This document shows, piece by piece, positions 8,567 to 16,531 of a stretch of 26,694 nucleotides of DNA. The notes beneath the pieces were generated by a model. That model did no database searches. It was not told where the DNA came from and worked only from the letters and a program-made list of their open reading frames with translations. The position numbers and the translations under genes are program-made. The stretch comes from JAUZPB01 sp037140715. Its GTDB lineage: Bacteria; Bacteroidota; Ignavibacteria; Ignavibacteriales; SURF-24. How positions within the stretch are numbered: the first letter of the stretch is position 1; each line of letters begins with the position of its first letter. The DNA is taken from positions 1 through 26,694 of the forward strand of contig JBAXDX010000035.1 in assembly GCA_037140715.1 (NCBI GenBank). The letters are read 5' to 3'.

Positions 8567-9277
8567 ATGACAGAACTATTGCCCGCTTTTGTAATTGGTT
8601 TTTTAGGCAGTCTTCACTGCGCAGGAATGTGCGGACCTATTGCAATTGCCCTTCCGGTCAGCGAACAGAGCAGGCTTTCTTTTTATTTTGGAAGAGCACT
8701 CTATAACCTTGGCAGAATTATTTCCTATTCGCTCATTGGACTTGTCTTTGGATTTTTTGGTGGCGGCTTTGCCCTGTTCGGGTTTCAGCGGGATATCTCC
8801 ATTGTCCTTGGAATACTAATACTCCTTTCTGTTATAATTCCGTTTAGTCTGAGAAATAAACTGAACGGGCTTACCATGTTTAATAAAATCACAAATATTG
8901 TTAAATCATCTTTTGCAAAAACTATCGGCAAAACTTCCAAAGGCTCAATGCTTTTGATTGGAATATTAAACGGATTTCTGCCATGCGGACTCGTTTACAC
9001 AGCCGTAGCCGGAGCAATAGTAACTTCGAATGCTGTAAGCGGGATGCTTTTTATGGCTGTCTTCGGTCTCGGCACTTTCCCGCTTATGTTCGCTGCTACA
9101 ATTTTTGGAAAGTATATTAATCTTAATCTAAGAAGAAAGCTTAACCGCCTTATTCCTCTCTTTACAATAATGCTTGCGTTCATATTCATACTCAGAGGGT
9201 TAAATCTCGGGATACCTTTTATAAGTCCGAAGTTTCAGGCTCAGCCAGTGGCTGTTGAAGTGGACTGTTGTCATTAG
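8567..9277 (+). CDS. Sulfite exporter TauE/SafE-type (UreH/DsbD-like) membrane protein
   Basis: The 236-aa protein has about six hydrophobic segments and the motif GSLHCAGMCGP (His17, Cys18, Met21, Cys22), repeated in weaker form as NGFLPCGLVY in the second half. This pattern marks the UreH/TauE-SafE-like six-helix family related to the DsbD membrane core. Genes of this type often close the ccoGH(IS) cluster in Bacteroidota. The Cys/Met/His motif would suit copper or thiol transfer for oxidase maturation, but that is inference; no substrate is proven by the sequence. The C-terminus ends in VDCCH, a further possible metal site. It is the last gene of the block; I see no strong terminator after it. 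Confidence 0.82.
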   Translation: MTELLPAFVIGFLGSLHCAGMCGPIAIALPVSEQSRLSFYFGRALYNLGRIISYSLIGLVFGFFGGGFALFGFQRDISIVLGILILLSVIIPFSLRNKLNGLTMFNKITNIVKSSFAKTIGKTSKGSMLLIGILNGFLPCGLVYTAVAGAIVTSNAVSGMLFMAVFGLGTFPLMFAATIFGKYINLNLRRKLNRLIPLFTIMLAFIFILRGLNLGIPFISPKFQAQPVAVEVDCCH

Positions 9278-9509
9278 CAGGAAGGCGGGTGTACGATAAA
9301 TTACTCATAATCTTCATATTCTTACTCATTTTCCAGGAGTCCCGCGATATACCGGGGAAACCGGACAATAATTAAATTTTTACACCCCGTAGTATTTATT
9401 TCTTCGGAAATTATCCTGGGAATTACTATTTTTCATTATTTAAATTTAGACTTGTGGCTGGCCGGTAAACTTTAAAGATATATTATAATTCCTAAACCAA
9501 GAGGCTGGT

Positions 9510-12500
9510 ATGTCATTCGGCGATTCTAACAATATTCACTCAGATTCTTTCTTTGATTTTATAAGTAAATTTCTTAAAAACAAATCTGTCTGGCAACCGG
9601 AAAGAAAGCGGATATGGCTGGCTTTGATTTTATTAGCCGGATGTCTGCTTCTGACTCTGGCAGCCGGTCTTACGGTAAAAAGCTTCGTTGAAAAAGATGC
9701 GAAGAAAGAGTTTAATTTCGCCTGTAGCGAACTTCAGAATAAAATATCCGTAAGGTTGCGCACACATGCACAGCTACTCCGTAGCTGGGCCGCTTTCTTT
9801 GAAAATTCCGATGAAGTAACCAGGAGCGAATGGCGAAACTTTTCCACAGGTCAGATGATTGATAAAAACTCGCCTGAAATTTATGGCACCGGATACGCGG
9901 TAATAATTGCGCCGGATCAGCTGGCCACCCATGAAAAAAAAATCCAAAGCGAAGGATTCCCGCAATATTCTGTCAGACCGGAGGGCAAAAGAGAAATATA
10001 CGCACCGGTTATGTATGTAGAGCCTTTCTCCGACCACAACTTACGCACTCTTGGTTACGATATGTTTTCCGAGCCGGTACGCAGAAAAGCTATGGAAACA
10101 GCCGGAGATTATAATACCGCGTATCTTTCCGAAAAGGTTACACTTATACAGGAAGCAAATGAGGATATTCAGGCAGATGCTCTTATGTATGTCCCTGTTT
10201 ATAAGAAAGGTATGTCCAATAAAACTGTAGAAGAACGCCGATGTGCCATTCAGGGGTGGGTTTTTATTGCATACCGGATGGATGTTCTGATGAAAGAAAT
10301 TTTAGAAAATTCTGAATTCGTTAAAGTAAAACATATCCGCATGGAAATATTTGACGATTCCTCATTCAGCCGGAATGTTCTGCTTTATGACAGCAAAAAA
10401 GTAATGGATGTGAATATAACATCTTCCTCATCCTTCTCCCTGAAAACGCATGTCTCCTTCAACGGCAATTTATGGTATTTACGTTTTTCACAGTATGATT
10501 CCTTTGCGCCGGATTCAGATTATAGTAGTGTATGGCTTATCGCGGCAGGCGGAACAGGCATCAGCGTCTTACTATTTGTTCTTTATCTGTTGCTCATTAA
10601 TACGAATATCAAAATTAATAAACTCGCAGGAGAATTAACGCGGGACTTAAGCAGAAGCGAAGCTAAATACAGGGCAATATTTAAGAATGATATTTATGCC
10701 ATCTGTATTTTCGATTTAGAAACATTCACATTCCTTGACGTGAATGAGGCGCATTGTTCAATGTACGGCTACAGTAAAGAAGAATTTCTTTCCGGAGTAA
10801 CTATCTATGATATTACTGAGGACCCTCAGGCATGCATTTCTTTTATCAGTCAGATAAGAGATCAGAAAGATGCATTCGTTCCTCTCCGGTATCATAAGAA
10901 AAAAGACGGAACGGTATTCCCGGTTGAGATCGTTGGCGGTTCGTTTGTATGGAAAGACCGGGATGTAATGTTCGTCATAGCGCAGGATATTACCGAACGC
11001 ATACAGACGGAAGAAGCTTTGCAGGAAAGCGAAGCCAGACACAGTTCCATGATTGCCAATATCTCAGACGTAATCTGCATAATTGACACAAACGGTATAG
11101 TGAAATATAACAGCCCCAACATTGAAAAATGGTTTGGATGGCAGATGCAGGATATTCTGGGCATAAACGGCTGGTCGTTGATTCATCCGGACAATCTGGA
11201 ACATCTTCAGGAAAAGTTCTTTACTCTCCTTAAAAAGGATAACTCGGCAACAGCAACAGAGTGCGAATTAAGATGTAAAGACGGAAGTTACAAACCGGTA
11301 CATATTACGGGTATCAACCTTATAAATGATCCGGTAATTAACGGCGTGCTGATGAATTATCATGACATAACCGAACGTAAAGAGATAGAAGCCGGACTTG
11401 AAAAAACACGTGAAGAACTTGTGGCGATAAAAATAATTGCAGACGAAGCGGGCGAATTCGCCGAGAGTATCATTAATACTGTGCGGGAACCTTTAATTGT
11501 TCTGGACCAAGACCTGAGGGTAGTAAAACCCAGCCAGGCATTTTATAAGTTCTTTAAGGTAAGTTCTGAAGAGACAATTGGAAAGTTAATATATGATTTA
11601 GGAAACCAACAGTGGAACATTCCTGAACTCAGAGAACTTCTGGAGACAATTCTTCCCGAAAAAACAACTTTTGATAATTATGAAGTGGTGCATGACTTTT
11701 CTGCAATTGGTAACCATATTATGCTTTTGAACGCCCGGCAAATTAAAAGTAAAATAGAAGGTAAAGAAAAGATAATTCTTCTTGCTATAGAGGATATTAC
11801 CGAACGCAGACAGATTGAGGAAGCTTTGCAACTGCGCGAGTCTTATCTGTCGGCTATTATCGAAAACCAGCAGGGCATGATATGGCTGAAAGATCCGGAG
11901 GGCAGAGTTCTCGTGGTAAACAGTAAATTTTCAGACGCATTCGGCTTTGATAACCCTGAAGCGATTGTCGGTAAAACTGATTCCGACTTATGGTCGCGGG
12001 AACTGGCGGATAAATATATCGCGGATGATCTGTGTGCTATGGAAACAAGAAACACAATCATTGCTGAAGAACAAATTTCAGATAAAGAAGGCAGGGTTAA
12101 ATGGTTCGAGACTTTTAAATCTCCTGTTATTGATAATCAGGGAATAGTAATTGGCACAACCGGATATTCTGTTGATATCACCAGGCGAAAAATATCTGAA
12201 CTTGAGCTTCTCGGACTCAATGAAGAACTGCAAATATCGAAGATGCATATTGAAGAGAATCTGCTTCAGGAACACGCGCTGGTGAAAGAACTAACTGAGA
12301 CTAAAGAGGAGCTGGAAAAAATAAATTCAGAGAAGGACAAACTTTTCTCTATCATTGCACATGATTTGAAAAGCCCGTTTCAGGGATTCATGGGACTAAC
12401 AGAATCGATGGCTGAAGATATTAACAGTTTCTCTCAGGATGACCTGTCCGAGATAGGCCACGAGATGCATATTACTTCAAAAAATCTTTTTGCGCTGTTA

Positions 12501-13010
12501 AATAATTTACTGGAATGGGCGCGTATGCAGCAGGGCGCGATAAGCTTTAATCCAACAGAAATAGTTTTATCGGATATAGTTTCTGAAAATATTAATTTAA
12601 TGATTAAACGCGGAGAACAGAAAGGAATTGAAATAATTCATGAAGCTGACCCGGACCAGACTGTTTTTGCAGATGAGGCTATGCTTAATTCTGTTTTGCG
12701 TAATCTTTTGTCAAATGCAGTAAAGTTTACAAAAAAGGGAGGCAACGTAATAGTTAAGGCAAAAAAAACAGAAAATGACATGATAGAAATATCAGTAATC
12801 GATAGCGGTATCGGGATATCGGAAGCTTTATCTCAAAAGTTATTTAAGACAGATGAAAAAACAGGACGTAAAGGCACCGATGGCGAACCAAGCACAGGCT
12901 TAGGGCTGCTTCTTTGCAAAGAATTTGTAGAAAAGCACGGCGGCAGAATTTGGGTGAAAAGCGAAAAGGGAAAGGGAACTGCTTTTTATTTTACGATTCC
13001 GGTAGCGTAG
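9510..13010 (+). CDS. Membrane-bound CHASE-PAS(x4) sensor histidine kinase
   Basis: The 1166-aa protein senses an extracytoplasmic signal and autophosphorylates on histidine. In order: helix 1 (about 35-55), a periplasmic CHASE domain (about 65-330, with RSWAAFFENSDEVTRSEW), helix 2 (about 341-364), then four PAS/PAC units ending in DITxR-type linkers at about 493, 619, 762 and 889, a coiled linker, HisKA with His951 in FSIIAHDLKSPF, and an HATPase with the N box (NLLSNAVKF), DSGIGIS and STGLGLLLC. No receiver domain is attached. A purine-rich site (agagg) precedes the ATG. No response regulator gene adjoins, so the partner is elsewhere. It starts 232 bases after the cbb3 block in the same direction; a link to respiration is possible but not shown. 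Confidence 0.92.
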   Translation: MSFGDSNNIHSDSFFDFISKFLKNKSVWQPERKRIWLALILLAGCLLLTLAAGLTVKSFVEKDAKKEFNFACSELQNKISVRLRTHAQLLRSWAAFFENSDEVTRSEWRNFSTGQMIDKNSPEIYGTGYAVIIAPDQLATHEKKIQSEGFPQYSVRPEGKREIYAPVMYVEPFSDHNLRTLGYDMFSEPVRRKAMETAGDYNTAYLSEKVTLIQEANEDIQADALMYVPVYKKGMSNKTVEERRCAIQGWVFIAYRMDVLMKEILENSEFVKVKHIRMEIFDDSSFSRNVLLYDSKKVMDVNITSSSSFSLKTHVSFNGNLWYLRFSQYDSFAPDSDYSSVWLIAAGGTGISVLLFVLYLLLINTNIKINKLAGELTRDLSRSEAKYRAIFKNDIYAICIFDLETFTFLDVNEAHCSMYGYSKEEFLSGVTIYDITEDPQACISFISQIRDQKDAFVPLRYHKKKDGTVFPVEIVGGSFVWKDRDVMFVIAQDITERIQTEEALQESEARHSSMIANISDVICIIDTNGIVKYNSPNIEKWFGWQMQDILGINGWSLIHPDNLEHLQEKFFTLLKKDNSATATECELRCKDGSYKPVHITGINLINDPVINGVLMNYHDITERKEIEAGLEKTREELVAIKIIADEAGEFAESIINTVREPLIVLDQDLRVVKPSQAFYKFFKVSSEETIGKLIYDLGNQQWNIPELRELLETILPEKTTFDNYEVVHDFSAIGNHIMLLNARQIKSKIEGKEKIILLAIEDITERRQIEEALQLRESYLSAIIENQQGMIWLKDPEGRVLVVNSKFSDAFGFDNPEAIVGKTDSDLWSRELADKYIADDLCAMETRNTIIAEEQISDKEGRVKWFETFKSPVIDNQGIVIGTTGYSVDITRRKISELELLGLNEELQISKMHIEENLLQEHALVKELTETKEELEKINSEKDKLFSIIAHDLKSPFQGFMGLTESMAEDINSFSQDDLSEIGHEMHITSKNLFALLNNLLEWARMQQGAISFNPTEIVLSDIVSENINLMIKRGEQKGIEIIHEADPDQTVFADEAMLNSVLRNLLSNAVKFTKKGGNVIVKAKKTENDMIEISVIDSGIGISEALSQKLFKTDEKTGRKGTDGEPSTGLGLLLCKEFVEKHGGRIWVKSEKGKGTAFYFTIPVA

Positions 13011-13058
13011 CAAATTTCCCCGCCCATAATAGAACGATTATAATCTGTTCTTAATCAT

Positions 13059-13092
13059 AATCTTACTCATTTTTTCTGAAACGGGTAAGATT
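13059..13092 (+). terminator. Inverted repeat after the CHASE kinase gene, possible terminator
   Basis: An 8-bp perfect stem (aatcttac / gtaagatt) encloses 18 bases that include a run of six T. It begins 49 bases after the kinase stop. The long loop and lack of a T run after the stem make a classical terminator doubtful; a protein-binding site is an alternative. Confidence 0.3.
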
Positions 13093-13497
13093 AACTCATG
13101 TTACGCAAAATTCATCAGAACTATGAATTTGTGTGATTCTTTTGATTTATATGATAACGCAGGATTTCTAAATATCTCTGACTTTTGATTTCTTCCTTTT
13201 ACAATCTCCGGATATATGCACTACACTTACGGATACACGCCCTGCTCATGCGGAAATATTCTTCGTTTTGCCTGAAACCCCGCTTTATTTTCTCTCATCC
13301 CATACCTCCGCCAGTATTGTAGAAATACATGGACGTGCATCTCTTATTTTCATCTCCGCTTTTCAATAAAATAAAAATTCTTCCCCATTTTATAAAAAAA
13401 GCATCCCGCCCTTTGCATTTATAATTTTATAGTTTAGTTTATAATAAACATCCTTATCGGACAACAATGATTTTTATCATATAATGCAAAACTTATT

Positions 13498-13503
13498 GGG
13501 AGG
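13498..13503 (+). promoter_or_regulatory. Strong Shine-Dalgarno of the M6 protease gene
   Basis: GGGAGG lies five bases before ATG 13509. It is unusually strong for this window, where most ribosome sites are weak, and fixes the start. Confidence 0.7.
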
Positions 13504-13508
13504 GAATT

Positions 13509-16433
13509 ATGAAATCTGAGAAACAGAGAACTTCAGTCCGGAAATTAAAAGCACAGGGATTACTTTTCCTGTTAACTATTGTGCTGTTGAATTTAACTTC
13601 AGAGATGCTGCCGCAAATGCCGCCGCATCCAAATTTAATAAAGAGATACAGAAGCGGCGAATTATCCCGTCCGGCAATATTATTAAAACAGTCCGGAGAT
13701 AAAGCATCCGGCATTGATTCCGCATGGTCAGATTCGCTTCTGTCGGGAAATCAGGACTCATTACGGCGGTTTGGGGCATTAACTCCGCCGTCCGGTTCAT
13801 GGAATCTGCTTGTGCTACTCGTTGATTTTTCCGATAAGCCGAAAATAATTAACGCCGGATATTTTGATGCGCTTTTATTTTTGGCTACCGGTTCAACTTT
13901 GCGAAACTATTACAAGGAAATAAGTCATGGAAATATTGATATCGTTACGCTTAATTCTCCCGCTTCGACCGGCTGGATAAGAGCACCTCAGGCATATTCA
14001 TATTATATTGGCGGCGGCGATAATGGCACAGGTTATTACCCGAATAACTGCCAGAAGCTCGTTGAGGATTTAATCGACCTTGCCGATCCATACATTGATT
14101 TTTCCAGATACGATAATGACCATAACGGCGAAGTCGATGCTCTAATGGTAATTCACAGCGGTAAAGGAGCTGAGTTTACCGGCGATGATAAGGACATCTG
14201 GTCACATGCCTGGTCTCTGAAAAACAGAAAAAACTGCGATGGCGTTTCTGTTTACCGCTATTCAATGCAACCTGAATATTATGCTGACAGTACGGGCGAC
14301 ATGACAATCGGAGTTTTCGCGCATGAACTTGGGCATTCAGCATTTGGACTTCCCGACTTATATGATACAGATTATTCCTCATCCGGGCTTGGTTACTGGT
14401 CATTAATGGCTGGCGGAAGCTGGAATGGTAATACAGATGTCGGGGGCGACAGTCCGGCGCATCCCGATGCGTGGAGCAGGATTCAGATGGGATTTGCTCA
14501 GGTTACGGTAATGAAAGATAATGCGGGCAATTATACAATTAATCCGGTGGAGCAGACTGGTTCAATAATAAAACTTTCAAAGGATGGGAATTCTTCGGTG
14601 TCCGAATACTTCCTGGCAGAAAACCGCGCGAAGACAGGTTTTGATCAGTACATCCCGGGAAGCGGAATGCTTATTTACCATATCGATGAAGATAAAACGG
14701 GGAATGATAAAGAGTGGTATCCCGGTCATACTACTTCAGGGCATTATAAAGTATCACTCATTCAGGCTGACAACAAGTGGGAACTTGAAAAGGGTAAAAA
14801 TGACGGAGATGCTTCTGACGCTTTCCCCTCTTCGGGCAACAATTCATTTACTCTTATAACATCTCCCGACAGCCGGAACTATGACGGTAGCGATTCAAAA
14901 ATTGCTGCAACTAATATTACTGTTCCAGCCTGTAATGTATTCGTAACTGATAAAAACTATTCATTTGCTTTTACTGCTCCATTGCCTGGCGAGATCTGGC
15001 AGGCAAACAGTTATAGGGAAATTTGCTTTAGCTCAAACGGAAGTACTCTGCTCAGGCTCGACTATTCAACAAACAACGGATTGTTATGGAAAAATATCGC
15101 GTCTGATATTCCGGCATCCACGGTAAAATATTCATGGAAAACAGCGGATGTCAGTTCAAATACCTGTCAGCTTAAGTTAAGCGATGCATCTTATCCGAGC
15201 GCATTCAAAACAAGCCCGCTTTTTTCAATTTCTGATTCAACTCCGCTGGTTGGTTACCCGCTGCCGGGTGATTTGATTTTTACTCAGACAGGCTCAACAG
15301 ACCCGGACATATTTGAGTTTATCACACTGAAAAGATTAAACCTGACCACATTGAAAATTACTGATAACGGGTTACAGTCTAATGGCGTGCTCTCCTCATC
15401 TGAAGGTACACTGGATTTAAGTCAGGCAAAGTATACCTGCCTTAAAGACGTTCCCGGAGGTACATTTGTCCGCTTTGAACGCGGAACAAATCAGGACGAT
15501 ACTGATACAGCTGACAGAATACTGAAATTTAACTACACAACCGGACCGTTGCTTTCTACGGCTGGAGATCAGTTAATCGCTTATACCGGTACATCTGCCA
15601 GTCCTTTATTTATTTCAGCTGTTAATTTTGGAACGTCCGGCTGGATTACTACCGGAGCAATTACAACAAACACATCCTACGCTCCTCAGACAATAAGTGA
15701 TATCCCGCTTGGCACAAAAGACAATTACAGATTTATCGGCAGTATAAGCGGCGATGCTTCAGCCACCAGAAGTTTTATAAAAAATACCGCATACTGGGAA
15801 GGCTCGAATAGTATATTTGGTTTTACGCTTAAAAATATCGGAGATGCTCTTCTGCCGGTCGAACTGGTTTGCTTTTCCGGCAAATATGAGAAAGAGAAAA
15901 TTCTTTTAACATGGCAGACAGCCACAGAGATTAATAACTATGGCTGGGAAATAGAAAGAAAATCTGTCGGGGGGAATTGGAATTATATCGGTTTCGTTAA
16001 AGGAAGCGGAAACAGCAATAAGAATAGAGAATACTGGTTTACTGATATTCCCGACCAGTCAGTTACAGGCAGTTTCTACCGATTGAAACAAATTGACAAC
16101 GATGGCAAAGTAAATGAATACTCAGATGAAATTGAAATAAAACTGCATCATGGGAAAGGATTTTCAATGGAACAGAATTATCCTAATCCTTTTAACTCTT
16201 CAACTGTTATAAAGTATTCAATCCCGGAAGAGATGCGGGTAAGCCTGACGATATATAATCTGCTGGGAGAAATAATTATAAAGATAAAAGACTGTACCGA
16301 GCACGCCGGCAGTTATTCGGTTAATATAGACCTGTCAAAGTCCGGTTCGGTGCCACTCCAAAGCGGAGTTTATTTTTATAAATTACAAGCCGGGAATTAC
16401 ATTTGTATAAAGAAGTTTATACTGCTTCGATGA
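13509..16433 (+). CDS. Secreted M6-family zinc metalloprotease with T9SS type A sorting domain
   Basis: The 974-aa precursor begins with a signal peptide (basic start, hydrophobic core about 17-31). An M6 (immune inhibitor A-like) catalytic domain follows (about 90-430), with FAHELGHSAFGLPDLYD: His272, Glu273 and His276 form HExxH, and the Asp residues of LPDLYD include the expected third ligand. WSLMAGGSW is the likely Met-turn. The middle region is beta-rich. The end is the usual Ignavibacteria/Bacteroidota pair: a module with LTWQTATEINNYGWEIERK and FYRLKQIDNDGK, then a T9SS type A sorting domain from about 885 (MEQNYPNPFN, 887-896) to the last residues. The mature enzyme is therefore expected outside the cell or on the surface. 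GGGAGG precedes the start. The gene stands alone and converges on the GH13 gene. Confidence 0.92.
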   Translation: MKSEKQRTSVRKLKAQGLLFLLTIVLLNLTSEMLPQMPPHPNLIKRYRSGELSRPAILLKQSGDKASGIDSAWSDSLLSGNQDSLRRFGALTPPSGSWNLLVLLVDFSDKPKIINAGYFDALLFLATGSTLRNYYKEISHGNIDIVTLNSPASTGWIRAPQAYSYYIGGGDNGTGYYPNNCQKLVEDLIDLADPYIDFSRYDNDHNGEVDALMVIHSGKGAEFTGDDKDIWSHAWSLKNRKNCDGVSVYRYSMQPEYYADSTGDMTIGVFAHELGHSAFGLPDLYDTDYSSSGLGYWSLMAGGSWNGNTDVGGDSPAHPDAWSRIQMGFAQVTVMKDNAGNYTINPVEQTGSIIKLSKDGNSSVSEYFLAENRAKTGFDQYIPGSGMLIYHIDEDKTGNDKEWYPGHTTSGHYKVSLIQADNKWELEKGKNDGDASDAFPSSGNNSFTLITSPDSRNYDGSDSKIAATNITVPACNVFVTDKNYSFAFTAPLPGEIWQANSYREICFSSNGSTLLRLDYSTNNGLLWKNIASDIPASTVKYSWKTADVSSNTCQLKLSDASYPSAFKTSPLFSISDSTPLVGYPLPGDLIFTQTGSTDPDIFEFITLKRLNLTTLKITDNGLQSNGVLSSSEGTLDLSQAKYTCLKDVPGGTFVRFERGTNQDDTDTADRILKFNYTTGPLLSTAGDQLIAYTGTSASPLFISAVNFGTSGWITTGAITTNTSYAPQTISDIPLGTKDNYRFIGSISGDASATRSFIKNTAYWEGSNSIFGFTLKNIGDALLPVELVCFSGKYEKEKILLTWQTATEINNYGWEIERKSVGGNWNYIGFVKGSGNSNKNREYWFTDIPDQSVTGSFYRLKQIDNDGKVNEYSDEIEIKLHHGKGFSMEQNYPNPFNSSTVIKYSIPEEMRVSLTIYNLLGEIIIKIKDCTEHAGSYSVNIDLSKSGSVPLQSGVYFYKLQAGNYICIKKFILLR

Positions 16434-16453
16434 CTGTATTTATTTGATATTGA

Positions 16454-16516
16454 TGCCGGTGAGCAATAATTTCACCAGCCATTATAATCAAAGCGCCATT
16501 GTGTTATACAAGGCGC
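16454..16516. terminator. Two hairpins between convergent genes, probable bidirectional terminator region
   Basis: Between the two stop codons lie gccggtga/tcaccagc (16454-16479, one mismatch, 9-10-base loop) and gcgcc/ggcgc (16493-16516). Read on the minus strand the second hairpin is followed by a T-rich run (tttgattataat), so it best suits the GH13 gene; the first follows the protease gene but has only a weak T tract. Confidence 0.5.
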
Positions 16517-16531
16517 CTGAATTTAATTAAA

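Larger units (their letters stand above)
13011..13508. other. Gene-free stretch between the CHASE kinase and the M6 protease
   Basis: No gene of normal size is seen. It contains small inverted repeats: agaac/gttct at 13031-13051; aatcttac/gtaagatt at 13059-13092 (8-bp stem, long loop); and aaattcat/atgaattt around a 7-base loop at 13108-13130. On the minus strand there are two overlapping reading frames of 20-odd codons near 13250-13390, the second preceded by GGAGG, and a further short open stretch towards 13100. These look like decayed coding sequence or chance. The last 150 bases are A/T-rich and probably carry the promoter of the protease gene. Confidence 0.5.
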
